Position numbers and translations under genes: made by a program. Below the pieces are notes generated by a model. That model was given only the letters and a program-made list of their open reading frames with translations, was not told the origin of the DNA and did not search any database. Source: Clostridium sp. CAG:632 (GTDB lineage Bacteria; Bacillota; Clostridia; Lachnospirales; Lachnospiraceae). From it: a stretch of DNA of 64,000 bases. Location of the stretch: assembly GCA_000431515.1 (NCBI GenBank), contig HF991345.1, positions 9,876 through 73,875 on the forward strand, given 5' to 3'. Shown piece by piece: positions 16,385 through 25,181 of this stretch. How positions within the stretch are numbered: position 1 is the stretch's first letter; every line of letters starts with the position of its first letter.

Positions 16385-18829
16385 GGTATAGATGATCATA
16401 CCAATACCGAGCAGGATACCCACCAGAGATACGAGACCGCCCTTTTTGGCGCAAGGATATACGATCCGGATCGTGACATCCTCATCACCGATATATAGCA
16501 GATTGTTCTCTTCATAGATGGTCTGCTCTGTGAGGAAATTATCCTGATAAGCCAGTGTGGTATTCACATCCGCCTGCTCACTATGGATGGTGATGGTATT
16601 ATCAGTAATGGTTAAGGTAAGCGGTATCAGCTCCCGGTTCGGGATCTGGTTATAATTGATTCCAAATGCATCATTTAGTACCGGCCACAGATCGGAGTTG
16701 TCGGCATTAATCGCGAAATAAGCAAGGTTCAGACCCAGATAATAGATATTTGGGTCTGAATCATTATATCCGAGAAATGGAATCGTCTGTCCCGCACTGT
16801 TTACATAGCCGAGTACCTGATCCAGGCCGCTTACATAGCCGGTCTGCCAGCTGGTATCACCATTCGGGATCGAGCCGGTAACGACGGTCTGATCATTATA
16901 GTTTAAGTTCGGCAGGTTTCCCTGAAAGGTGATCTGGCTCTGGGCCCTACCGAGGAATTCTTTCTGCATGACACCGTTTTCCGGTAAATGTGCACTGTCG
17001 ATAACGACACGGGTACCGGAAGCAGCTACTTCTTTTAAGAGATTTTCTGCAGCTGTCTGGTTATGATATTCAAATCCACTTAAGAACAGAGTCTGATATT
17101 TGCATAATTCTTCAGTTGTGTAATCATCAATATAGGCGGAATCTCCAATCGTAAATGCCGGATAATAGATGGACAATGTCTGGGCATAGGCTCCGATTGT
17201 CAGACCGAGATAATCGGTGCGAACTCCGAACTGTTCCGGGGTATTCTTCCGGAAAAAATATGCCGTATCGGTAGTATCGATCAGCTGATAACCACAGAGC
17301 TCCGCATCGGACAGGAGACCGGACTCATCCTTGACATAGGATTTTTTAACCAGGACGGTGTCATCTCCCATTTCGATACTGCGGTCAAATACATAGAGGT
17401 ACTGCTCATGCTCCTGTGCTTCATTCATGAGCATGATATTATCGGCAGTAGCCGCGCCCTGCCAGGCCCAGCCATACGTATAATCAATAGCATCATCGCC
17501 GGTGGACAGTCCCCAGGACGGATAAGAGCCATAGCTGCTCTGATCCATGAGGTTCGCACGCTGGATTGTGTAGTCCTTGAGCAACTGGGAGTCGGAGCGT
17601 GCCGCTGCTGAAGTTGGTGTATAGTATCGTGGCAGACAGGTGAGTGTAATACCGCTATCCAGAGTCAGCAGAGCAACAAGCAGGAGTGCATATTTCCGCT
17701 TAAGGGTTCTCCATTCCAGAAGGGAAAGGAAGAAGAATGCATAGGATAATGCGGTGATACGTGCCAGCCATAGGAAATCACCCAGTGGAAGGTGTGAAGT
17801 GATCGTAGTAGCAGCAGGTGTCGTACCGAGCAGGGTAACGATGGCAAGGACAAAGCCTGCCTTCCTGCGCTTGTCTGCCAGAAGGATGCCGAATACGGCA
17901 ACCAGAATGACAGAGATGCCATAGTAGTACGTATCAGCGACACCGGTCACACGGTTCATCGGATTTAAGGATGTGCTGAGAGGAAAGGTCAGCAGGTCTC
18001 TGGCACCGGAGCTGGAGTCCCCCATAGACATCATTCCGCCGGAGATTGCCGGAATAAACCAGATACCGGAGGTCAGAATGCCGATCACCATAGCGGTCAA
18101 AGCCTCTGCATCCCGCCGGAATTCACGGTTATGGATGTAGTCGAATAACAGAAACAGGAAGCTTCCGATTCCGACCAGAGCAGTTAACATCAGGTGGGAA
18201 ACTGTCATTAAGGCCATGGAAAGCATCAGCCCGATGAGGGCAAAGCGTTTCTTCCGGCGGACATAGGACCACAGAAAGAAGATGACATACGGAATGACCA
18301 GAGAGGTGATGATTCGTGGCATATTTCCCTCACAGAAGAACACACGGATATTATCCGGAAGGAAGAACCACAGAATACTGCAGGCGGCCGCCAGGATCGG
18401 ACGGTTGGTCAGCCGGCCGGTCATCAGAAACGGAAGTCCGCCGAAGAAGATCATCACACCGGCAAACAGATAATAGGCATGCAGGATATCACCACCGGTA
18501 ATCCACTGCAGAAGACTCATACAGTAGTAGGCGGAAGGAGCCCAGTAGCGGTAGAGCTGGATGCCGTTATACCATTTCTCGGAGTACAGGGGATACCAGT
18601 TCCCCTCCTGAATACTCTCATACAGGACCTTGGCCTTATACAGGTGGCTCCAGACATCATTGCCGGACGGTTCCCAGTGATTGCACCAGAGAAATGCGGT
18701 GAAGATACCGGCACACGCAAGCAGAATAAGGATACCAAGCACAAAAAGCCGGTTGCTCTTTCGGGTTGCGATATATGGATTTATCTGTGATGAAATCACA
18801 GGTTGATTGGTAGTCGGATTTGTTTCCAT
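16328..18829 (-). CDS. Large membrane protein of the PTPS-related family (exosortase G cluster)
   Basis: About 833 residues with some ten or more hydrophobic segments in the first half, then a long extracytoplasmic-looking domain, and a final membrane segment near the C-terminus. The pattern (WxxSGNDVWSHLYKA early, then repeated polytopic segments) matches the family named 6-pyruvoyl-tetrahydropterin synthase-related membrane protein, a GT-C-like group. It is the last gene of the XrtG operon. An ATG five codons upstream is possible, but GAGGA lies at the right distance for 18829. A glycosyl or polymer transfer role is inferred from topology and the neighbouring glycosyltransferase; nothing shows the substrate. 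Confidence 0.72.
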   Translation of the reverse strand: METNPTTNQPVISSQINPYIATRKSNRLFVLGILILLACAGIFTAFLWCNHWEPSGNDVWSHLYKAKVLYESIQEGNWYPLYSEKWYNGIQLYRYWAPSAYYCMSLLQWITGGDILHAYYLFAGVMIFFGGLPFLMTGRLTNRPILAAACSILWFFLPDNIRVFFCEGNMPRIITSLVIPYVIFFLWSYVRRKKRFALIGLMLSMALMTVSHLMLTALVGIGSFLFLLFDYIHNREFRRDAEALTAMVIGILTSGIWFIPAISGGMMSMGDSSSGARDLLTFPLSTSLNPMNRVTGVADTYYYGISVILVAVFGILLADKRRKAGFVLAIVTLLGTTPAATTITSHLPLGDFLWLARITALSYAFFFLSLLEWRTLKRKYALLLVALLTLDSGITLTCLPRYYTPTSAAARSDSQLLKDYTIQRANLMDQSSYGSYPSWGLSTGDDAIDYTYGWAWQGAATADNIMLMNEAQEHEQYLYVFDRSIEMGDDTVLVKKSYVKDESGLLSDAELCGYQLIDTTDTAYFFRKNTPEQFGVRTDYLGLTIGAYAQTLSIYYPAFTIGDSAYIDDYTTEELCKYQTLFLSGFEYHNQTAAENLLKEVAASGTRVVIDSAHLPENGVMQKEFLGRAQSQITFQGNLPNLNYNDQTVVTGSIPNGDTSWQTGYVSGLDQVLGYVNSAGQTIPFLGYNDSDPNIYYLGLNLAYFAINADNSDLWPVLNDAFGINYNQIPNRELIPLTLTITDNTITIHSEQADVNTTLAYQDNFLTEQTIYEENNLLYIGDEDVTIRIVYPCAKKGGLVSLVGILLGIGMIIYTSGQQKQQGSGYDSPQSNA

Positions 18830-18833
18830 ATGC

Positions 18834-19928
18834 TTATTCCTCATCTATCATACTGATTACATAGGAGCGGGACGGTGTCTCACTCATTTCAATCATCAGG
18901 AAGAGCCAGCCGGCCTCTTCCAGGATCCGGCTGATCTGTTCCTTGAAATAATCACAGCAGTTCTCTAGGGTCGGATTTATGACATCAAACGGTGGAATGC
19001 TGTTTAATTCCTGATCCTGATATTGCTGCATAAAGGCTTCGATTTTCTTTTCCAGATCACCGAACTGTACAAAATCATGCTGCATCTTGATAACATGCAG
19101 CGTAATCTCCCAGGTATGCGGATGCATGGCTCCCAGAACACCGTCAATATAGATAGCATGACGTGCATTCAGATAGAACTTGAACTTATACTGTTTATAT
19201 AGATTACTCTTGCCGCGATGATGAATAACAATCGGTGTACTGCCGGAGCCGTTTGCGGAAGAATCAGCGGATGACGCATGTTCCAGGGCTTCAAACTCCT
19301 TATTGCGCTTTAGCAGCTCGGCACGGATAGTGGCCTGTTTTCGGTCACTTCCGGTCCAGGCACCGGTAAGAGCAGTGATGGCACCGATAAAGATTAAGGT
19401 AAGTGTGGCAAATAGAATGCTCAGATAGACTTCATGGGTGTGAATCTGCTCCAGATACTGGGCTTCATCCGTGATGATGCCTGCGGTATAGGAATCATTC
19501 CCCACATAGAAATTATCGACAGTGACAATAGCATTCTGTTCCTTCAGATGTTTCAGAAAAGCATCCCGCTCCTTTAACTCCTGCAGCGTCTCAGTCGTAG
19601 ACGGGTTCTTTGCGAAGATAACGGTATGATTCTTGATCAGGAAGGCCCAGCTGCTTCCGGAGGCGGGTACAGAGCCTGCCATGTAGTCCTGAAGGTCTTT
19701 CTCCGATGCCCCCAGCTCGCACATGGAGTTTAAGGCATCTGCCAGCTGATTGGAGTATTGCTGCTGTGTATTGCTGCCGGTTGTGATATAATCCCGTGAA
19801 ATACTATTGATGATCAGGATATATAATCCGAAAAAGATGCTGACGCAGACAGCACACAGGATCAGGATAACAGTCAATCGTTTTCCCGGCTGCCGGAACC
19901 ATTTTAAATCGGCCTTATTCTTCTTCAT
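18834..19928 (-). CDS. Membrane-tethered protein with C-terminal PTPS-like domain
   Basis: 364 residues. Two membrane segments (about 18-40 and 165-190) flank an extracytoplasmic loop of ~125 residues; a cytoplasmic domain from about 245 to the end looks like 6-pyruvoyl-tetrahydropterin synthase. Histidines in NARHAIY and MHPHTWEI match the zinc ligands, and NPTLENCCDYF matches the P-T-x-E-N segment. The catalytic cysteine that normally sits four residues before H-x-H is absent, and the Asp-His pair reads QDQELN. This is the exosortase-G-associated PTPS-related type. It overlaps the glycosyltransferase by 14 bases. It may bind a ligand rather than act as a pterin enzyme. Confidence 0.72.
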   Translation of the reverse strand: MKKNKADLKWFRQPGKRLTVILILCAVCVSIFFGLYILIINSISRDYITTGSNTQQQYSNQLADALNSMCELGASEKDLQDYMAGSVPASGSSWAFLIKNHTVIFAKNPSTTETLQELKERDAFLKHLKEQNAIVTVDNFYVGNDSYTAGIITDEAQYLEQIHTHEVYLSILFATLTLIFIGAITALTGAWTGSDRKQATIRAELLKRNKEFEALEHASSADSSANGSGSTPIVIHHRGKSNLYKQYKFKFYLNARHAIYIDGVLGAMHPHTWEITLHVIKMQHDFVQFGDLEKKIEAFMQQYQDQELNSIPPFDVINPTLENCCDYFKEQISRILEEAGWLFLMIEMSETPSRSYVISMIDEE

Positions 19929-21294
19929 TGGAGTTCACCTCTGCTTTCCATTTTTGGATTACGGCTGCTGCATTCTGAAAATCTCTCCGGATGATTGCAG
20001 CACATGCCTGACGTTCTTCTTTAAAATTACGCATCCGCCAGCTCTGTGTCCCCTTAATGGCATTGATGATACCGGCGAATCGGAACCAGAATACCATAAA
20101 GTTATATAATGGCAGAAGTACTGTCAGATACCATTTCCGCGCATAATAGCGCCGTAGTTTTTTCTCCTTCGACAGAAAGAGAATGATACAGATATACAGT
20201 AAAAAAGTAGCAAATACGTATAGAATGTACATTAATATCACGGATTCAATGATCAGCTTGACCGGATAATTGATAAATGCCAGACAGATTAAGGCGAAAT
20301 ACCAGATCATCCGTGGGAAGGCGAAGGTATGATCATACATCAGAAGCCGTATTACAAAGTCTGAGACAAAGCCTCTGCCGAACCGCAGCCGGTTCTGACG
20401 GAACATATGCATAACCTCGATCTCACCACGCTGCCAGCGCTGGCGCTGGATATATAGCTGATTCAGATCCTCGATCGGATCAACGAAGAAATAAGCATCA
20501 TCGCAGAGTGCGACCCGTTCCCTTAGCATATCCCGGATCTGGAAGGTGACATGCGTATCTTCACAGATCGTATCGGTATTATATAACTGTGTTTTCAGAA
20601 TCGCAGATTTCCGGAAGGCCGAGAAAGCACCGGACAGAGTGAAAATGCTGTTAAATTCTGACTGGAAATTCCGGCCGGCCAGAAATGCCTGGCAGTACTC
20701 AAAAAATTCCAGCTTCCGGAGTAAACGCTTTGGAAACGGCTTGCTCCGGTCGATCAGTTCAGGATTTGTCATGATCGTGCCGGTCAGACAGTCGATATCG
20801 GTCTCCTGTTCAAACTGGCGCACCATGTTGTAAAGGGCATCCGGATGGAGCATGCCGTCGCTGTCAATATGGATAATGTATTTTCCATAGCTGTTAAATA
20901 AGGCCAGATTCAGAGCCTTTGATTTACCCTGTTGGGAGTTCAGCCAGTTGATAGTCAGATCCGGAAAATCCTTCTGACACCGGCAGAAAACCTCAAAGCT
21001 GTTATCCGTGCTCTGATTATTAACCAGCATGATATAGATCAGCTTGCTGTCATACGTAGAATCATTGACAGATTTAATACAGGAATAAAGAGTCTTGGCA
21101 GAATTATAAACCGGAATGATCAGGGTGATCTCCGGACAATATTCCAGCTTCAACTCTTTTTTATGAAAAATCCTGCGTTTCAGCAGGATAAAGAAATCTA
21201 CAATTGTGGGTATGATCTCCATAATGATCGGGATAATGACCCAAGCCATCCAAAACAGGATGGAGCTATGCAGAAAATCATTGATGATCGTCAT
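19915..21294 (-). CDS. Family 2 glycosyltransferase, XrtG-associated
   Basis: About 459 residues: an N-terminal hydrophobic segment, a GT-A catalytic domain and three or four C-terminal membrane segments. Motifs are IPVYNSAKTL near residue 65, the metal-binding D-x-D in IHIDSDG near 145, EDTHVTFQIRD near 265 and QRQRWQRGE near 300 (the Q-x-x-R-W type motif of processive GT2 enzymes). The combination with an exosortase matches the family described as exosortase G-associated glycosyltransferase. It may build an extracellular or lipid-linked glycan used by the sorting system. A GTG start at 21306 would extend it by four residues. Confidence 0.85.
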   Translation of the reverse strand: MTIINDFLHSSILFWMAWVIIPIIMEIIPTIVDFFILLKRRIFHKKELKLEYCPEITLIIPVYNSAKTLYSCIKSVNDSTYDSKLIYIMLVNNQSTDNSFEVFCRCQKDFPDLTINWLNSQQGKSKALNLALFNSYGKYIIHIDSDGMLHPDALYNMVRQFEQETDIDCLTGTIMTNPELIDRSKPFPKRLLRKLEFFEYCQAFLAGRNFQSEFNSIFTLSGAFSAFRKSAILKTQLYNTDTICEDTHVTFQIRDMLRERVALCDDAYFFVDPIEDLNQLYIQRQRWQRGEIEVMHMFRQNRLRFGRGFVSDFVIRLLMYDHTFAFPRMIWYFALICLAFINYPVKLIIESVILMYILYVFATFLLYICIILFLSKEKKLRRYYARKWYLTVLLPLYNFMVFWFRFAGIINAIKGTQSWRMRNFKEERQACAAIIRRDFQNAAAVIQKWKAEVNSNEEE

Positions 21295-21874
21295 ATCGGA
21301 AAGCACCTACCTTCTGTCTGACTACCTGTGCCCGCGTGAATACATAGAAATACAGGGCAATGGTACAGGCATAAAATACTAATCTCCCAACAAATGAGTG
21401 GGCGAGGAAATACATATCCTGTCCACCCCAGTAAATCATCTGGCAGATAATAAAAATCCGTAATACATTTGCCAGAAAAATTCCAAAAACACCTACAATG
21501 CTTACCGCGATTTTTTCGTAAAACTGGTAGGCAGGAAAAAACCAGAGCAAAGAAAGAAATGCAAAGGTTTCGATGATTCCGGAACATTCAAAATCAATAT
21601 ACAGGGAAATACTGGTTGTACCATGGGCAATAAACAGCAGTCCCTTTTCAAAATAAGAAGAATACGTTCCGGTCAACTCACCGAGCAGACCGGACACGGC
21701 AGCAATTGCATTCTGCATAGGCATAAGCAGAACCGGCTGCAGTGTTATGATGGCAATGATGAACAGTCCTACACTCCCTACGGTAAAATACCAGAAGTCC
21801 AGCTTGGCCCGCTTTAGAACCGAAAGCGCATAGATCCATACAATGGCGGTCAGGACAACAATCCAGTTAATCAT
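21278..21874 (-). CDS. xrtG: Exosortase family protein XrtG
   Basis: A 198-residue polytopic membrane protein with the exosortase catalytic triad: Cys97 in DFECSGI, Arg139 in ANVLRIF and His159 in FLAHSFVGR, each at the outer face of a hydrophobic segment. Exosortases are transpeptidase-like enzymes that recognise a C-terminal sorting tail and cleave or re-attach the protein at the membrane. The presumed substrate with such a tail is the gene immediately upstream, whose stop overlaps this start by four bases. The neighbouring glycosyltransferase and PTPS-like genes are those known to accompany XrtG in Firmicutes. Confidence 0.88.
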   Translation of the reverse strand: MINWIVVLTAIVWIYALSVLKRAKLDFWYFTVGSVGLFIIAIITLQPVLLMPMQNAIAAVSGLLGELTGTYSSYFEKGLLFIAHGTTSISLYIDFECSGIIETFAFLSLLWFFPAYQFYEKIAVSIVGVFGIFLANVLRIFIICQMIYWGGQDMYFLAHSFVGRLVFYACTIALYFYVFTRAQVVRQKVGAFRYDDHQ

Positions 21875-23109
21875 ACGCGTGTTTCCTTTTTATGCTTGTA
21901 GGTATAGAAGCCGGCGATGCATAAAACAACCGCAGCCGCAACACCAATCCATGGTGCGGTGGAAGTGCCTGCCCAGGAAACCTCCTGACTGCCGATATTC
22001 GGATTTTTAATCGTAATGGAACTGATCTGATCGGTGTTCAGACCGGTAATCCGCTGGAAGTCTTTCAGGCTGAATGCAAACTCCAGTTCATCACCCTTGG
22101 TATCCGGCTGATGAGTAGAATCATAAATGGTCATGGCAGCTTCGCTGTCGCAATACTGTGTATAGTTAATAACAACACCCAGATTCTTATAGATTCCGTT
22201 CGGCAGGGAACGCATCTCGTTATTGTAGAAATCCCAGTCAACGGAATGATCTTCTTTTACCGGATAAACACCGAGAGCAAAGGACTGTCCGTTTATGGTC
22301 AGTGTCATCTGCTGGATCTGCATCTGTGTGGTATACAGGTCGTTCATAGCGAAATGTACATATACTTTTTCTCCGTCGGTATAGATCTGACCGACATGGA
22401 TACTTTTTGTGTTATTGGAAGTATACGTAATCTCGGTGATTGGATATGACTTCCAATCATCGTAATAGCCATCAATGACAAGACCGGAATCTATCTGTGT
22501 CGGATCACCGGTGGAAGCCTCTGTGGAGGAATTTGTGGAGGAATCTGTGGAAGCCTCTGTGGAGGAATCCGTAGAAGCGGTCGTGGATTCTGTTGTCGTC
22601 GCTTCGGTGGTGTCGGAGGAACTGTCGGAAGAAGGAGTTACCGTTAAGGCCTGCCCCTGCCATGTGATACCAAGGGTATCGATCGAAGTTCCGTACGTAG
22701 AGAGCGGAACCTGAATCTTCCAGGAGGCTGTTGTATAGGTGCCGTTTGATGCACCGCTGTTCTGAACGGTACCGGAAGCTCCGGGAATCGGACTCCGCCA
22801 GGAATCACGTACCTGCAGAGACTGACTCTCATCGGTATTTCCTGTGTTTAAGATAATATCTCCGTACTGACCGCCGACAGCAGCTCCGTTAACGGAGATA
22901 CCGATACGTTCCTGAATATTATAGTCCCATGGCCCCTCATAAGTTAGATACAGATATGTATCATCTGCAGAGGCAGTCAGAGTACCTTTTTCGGTCTGAA
23001 TGGTATTATCTGCACCATATGCAAGGGTGCCAAGGCTCATGCTGACTACAAAAATAAAACTGAGCAGGTATGTGAAAATAGATAATTTCTTATGATTCGT
23101 CTGTTTCAT
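21871..23109 (-). CDS. Firmicu-CTERM sorted surface protein
   Basis: About 412 residues. A signal peptide (hydrophobic core near 12-28, ending around LAYGADN), two beta-rich domains separated by a Ser/Thr/Glu/Asp linker at roughly 160-205, and a C-terminal tail: GTSTAPWIGVAAAV, one membrane helix and a basic end KHKKETRV. This tail is what the Firmicu-CTERM sorting signal looks like and is the likely XrtG substrate. The linker is made of near-perfect DNA repeats. The ATG at 23109 has AAGGAG eight bases upstream, so it is preferred over an in-frame GTG at 23118. Its surface function is unknown. Confidence 0.82.
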   Translation of the reverse strand: MKQTNHKKLSIFTYLLSFIFVVSMSLGTLAYGADNTIQTEKGTLTASADDTYLYLTYEGPWDYNIQERIGISVNGAAVGGQYGDIILNTGNTDESQSLQVRDSWRSPIPGASGTVQNSGASNGTYTTASWKIQVPLSTYGTSIDTLGITWQGQALTVTPSSDSSSDTTEATTTESTTASTDSSTEASTDSSTNSSTEASTGDPTQIDSGLVIDGYYDDWKSYPITEITYTSNNTKSIHVGQIYTDGEKVYVHFAMNDLYTTQMQIQQMTLTINGQSFALGVYPVKEDHSVDWDFYNNEMRSLPNGIYKNLGVVINYTQYCDSEAAMTIYDSTHQPDTKGDELEFAFSLKDFQRITGLNTDQISSITIKNPNIGSQEVSWAGTSTAPWIGVAAAVVLCIAGFYTYKHKKETRV

Positions 23110-23129
23110 AGTAAACACTCCTTCCTGAG

Positions 23130-23525
23130 TTATTGCTGCTTAAGAACGGAATAGGCGGCCGGTAAATGAATCCGGCTGGATACTTCATAAATACTAAGTG
23201 GGTTCTCATAAATATCTAACTGGTATAAATGGACTCCGATTTCAGCAAGACAGGATTTCAGATCTTCATAAAAGACATTGCCCATGTTTTCAATATTGGG
23301 AACCAGATGCTCAAATGCGGGCAAGTCATTTAATACGCAGTGGTCATAGGGCTCCAGATACGTCCGGACAACCCCGTCTATATCATAGAACATAATCTGC
23401 TCTGCCTGTGCATCACGGCTGACATAAATTGTGATCGTAAAGGTATGCTGATGCTCGTGTTCTTTTCGGTAATCAAAGCTGTGAGTGGCATTAAAGCGAT
23501 ATTGATATTTATAGTATTTCTGCAT
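23130..23525 (-). CDS. QueD/PTPS-like protein of the XrtG cluster, without the catalytic cysteine
   Basis: A 131-residue protein with the T-fold of 6-pyruvoyl-tetrahydropterin / 6-carboxy-tetrahydropterin synthases. Zinc-binding histidines appear in NATHSF and HQHTF, and YDHCVLND is the conserved D-H-x-x-L-N-D block; VPNIEN replaces P-T-x-E-N. The catalytic cysteine four residues before H-x-H in QueD is lysine here. No queuosine or folate genes are nearby. It is the first gene of the exosortase operon, with AGAGGTGG before the start. Its role in the sorting system is unknown. Confidence 0.78.
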   Translation of the reverse strand: MQKYYKYQYRFNATHSFDYRKEHEHQHTFTITIYVSRDAQAEQIMFYDIDGVVRTYLEPYDHCVLNDLPAFEHLVPNIENMGNVFYEDLKSCLAEIGVHLYQLDIYENPLSIYEVSSRIHLPAAYSVLKQQ

Positions 23526-23559
23526 AAAACCACCTCTGATACTCTCTCATTGTGCCAAG

Positions 23560-23565
23560 ATTATA
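23560..23565 (-). promoter_or_regulatory. Candidate -10 of the XrtG operon promoter
   Basis: Reading the minus strand, TATAAT lies 35 bases upstream of the first gene of the operon. No good -35 is seen at the usual distance, so another factor may be involved. Confidence 0.3.
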
Positions 23566-23587
23566 ATACTTTTTTGTTGTAAAAACA

Positions 23588-23616
23588 TTGTCAAATTCTG
23601 CTATATATTGTAATAT
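23588..23616 (+). promoter_or_regulatory. Candidate promoter for mscL
   Basis: TTGTCA at 23588-23593, 17-base spacer, TAATAT at 23611-23616. It lies in the 290-base gap between the divergent XrtG operon and mscL. Nothing else was recognised in this AT-rich gap. Confidence 0.45.
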
Positions 23617-23817
23617 CTTGTAAAAAAGTAAGAATCCTTCCTATATTATTCCATTTATGTCATATATCGTCATGTACGAGCCGTGACTCAAGTGTTTGCT
23701 TCTTAATTTTACTTGAACAATGTGAAAAGATTGTGTAATCTAAGAGGTACAGAAATCGGGGAAAATCGACAGATGGATTTCTGGAAAAAGAAAGATGGAT
23801 ACGAAAGGACGAGGGAA

Positions 23818-24264
23818 ATGAAAAAGTTTTTAGAAGAATTTAAGAAGTTTATCATGAAAGGAAACGCACTGGATCTGGCTGTCGGTGTAATCATCGGTGG
23901 TGCATTCACATCCATCGTCAATTCACTGAATGCAGACATTATTACTCCGGTTCTGGCAATTTTCGGCGGCGTGGATTTCTCAAACCTGACATTGAAGCTG
24001 GGCAACGGTGATCTGGCACCGGTACTTACCTATGGTAACTTCCTGACAGCAGTGATCAATTTCCTGATCACAGCATTTGTAATTTTCTGTATGATCAAGA
24101 TCATCAACGGAATCGGTGATAAGTTCAAGAAGAAGCAGGAAGAGAAGCCAACAACCAAGAAGTGTCCATACTGCAAGAGTGAGATCGCGATCGAAGCAAC
24201 CAGATGTCCGCATTGTACTTCGGTTCTGGAGGCGGCAGAGCAGACAGAGGCGGCTTCCAAATAA
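23818..24264 (+). CDS. mscL: Large-conductance mechanosensitive channel MscL with zinc-ribbon tail
   Basis: 148 residues. The N-terminus KKFLEEFKKFIMKGNALDLAVGVIIGGAF is the conserved S1 and first membrane helix, and a second helix lies near 80-100. MscL opens under membrane tension to release solutes. Unusually, the C-terminus carries CPYCKSEI and CPHCTS, a four-cysteine zinc-ribbon-like motif after the cytoplasmic linker. ATG 23818 is chosen because it begins the conserved family N-terminus and follows AAAGGACGAGGG; the open frame extends 35 codons further upstream but that part is unlike MscL. Confidence 0.92.
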   Translation: MKKFLEEFKKFIMKGNALDLAVGVIIGGAFTSIVNSLNADIITPVLAIFGGVDFSNLTLKLGNGDLAPVLTYGNFLTAVINFLITAFVIFCMIKIINGIGDKFKKKQEEKPTTKKCPYCKSEIAIEATRCPHCTSVLEAAEQTEAASK

Positions 24265-24351
24265 ACAGAAAACGGATTAGATTTTATAAAAATGGTCATA
24301 CTTCAAATGCAGTCCCGAAAGCGGGCAAGAATTTGAAAGGGAGACCATGAT

Positions 24352-25125
24352 ATGAAACATATAGGAAAGATTGCGTTAATGGTATTGATAACACTTGCAT
24401 TTGTATTACAGCTGTTGATCAATCAGAGGATAGGACCGGAAGGGAATGTCGTAGAAGCCTTCAGCAGTACGGAGCTGATCCCGGTAGAAGCATGTGTAAG
24501 TGCATACGGAGATTTTGGCGACATGGAGCTGACGGAGGAGACCAGACAGACCATGCTTAAGAATCTGGCCGGGCAGCTGGGGATCACAGACGGTTATGCT
24601 GTGACTGCGACGCAGGGAGATTCTTTTCAGGAATCTACGCTGACCAAGGATGGTAAATATGGTAAGACAGTGCTGCAGATCGTGAGTTTAAAGACCGGCG
24701 AGAACGGAGAGTCGGAGGGTGCCGGTGGAAGCACGGGATATCAGCAGATGATCTTAAGTGATATTACGATTTATGATAATCCGGACTATATGATGCAGTG
24801 TAAAGAGATGCTGGAGGATATTTACCGGTCGGTCGGGATGACACCGGAGGTCGGCATCTATGTAAAAGGGAAGACTGCCGGAGCACTTTCCGAGCGGGGA
24901 CGGCAGAAAATCACAGATAGTATATTTGAACAGCTTCATGCAGAGACCGTGCAGGAGATTCATAATGAAAACTATGACTGTGTCTATGGATATACGGAGT
25001 GGTTTGAGCACTCCATAAAACAAAACGGTAGGAAGATCAATCTGAATCTTGCATTTACCTATCAGGAAGAGGAAGATATAACTTATCTCCATCTGGCTGT
25101 TCCGTATATCCGGCAGTCATTCTGA
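24352..25125 (+). CDS. YwmB-like (TATA-box binding-like fold) protein
   Basis: A 257-residue protein with an N-terminal membrane segment or signal and two similar halves, each ending in a stretch like SERGRQKITDSIFEQL. It resembles the YwmB family of spore-forming Firmicutes, whose fold resembles TATA-binding protein but which is not known to bind DNA. It is probably extracytoplasmic. The function is not established. It precedes the GTPase-nuclease gene by 56 bases. Confidence 0.7.
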   Translation: MKHIGKIALMVLITLAFVLQLLINQRIGPEGNVVEAFSSTELIPVEACVSAYGDFGDMELTEETRQTMLKNLAGQLGITDGYAVTATQGDSFQESTLTKDGKYGKTVLQIVSLKTGENGESEGAGGSTGYQQMILSDITIYDNPDYMMQCKEMLEDIYRSVGMTPEVGIYVKGKTAGALSERGRQKITDSIFEQLHAETVQEIHNENYDCVYGYTEWFEHSIKQNGRKINLNLAFTYQEEEDITYLHLAVPYIRQSF

Positions 25126-25181
25126 TCAGAACCGGCGTTTCTTATACTGCATAGCTGATGAAAGGGAAAGAGAACAGACAA

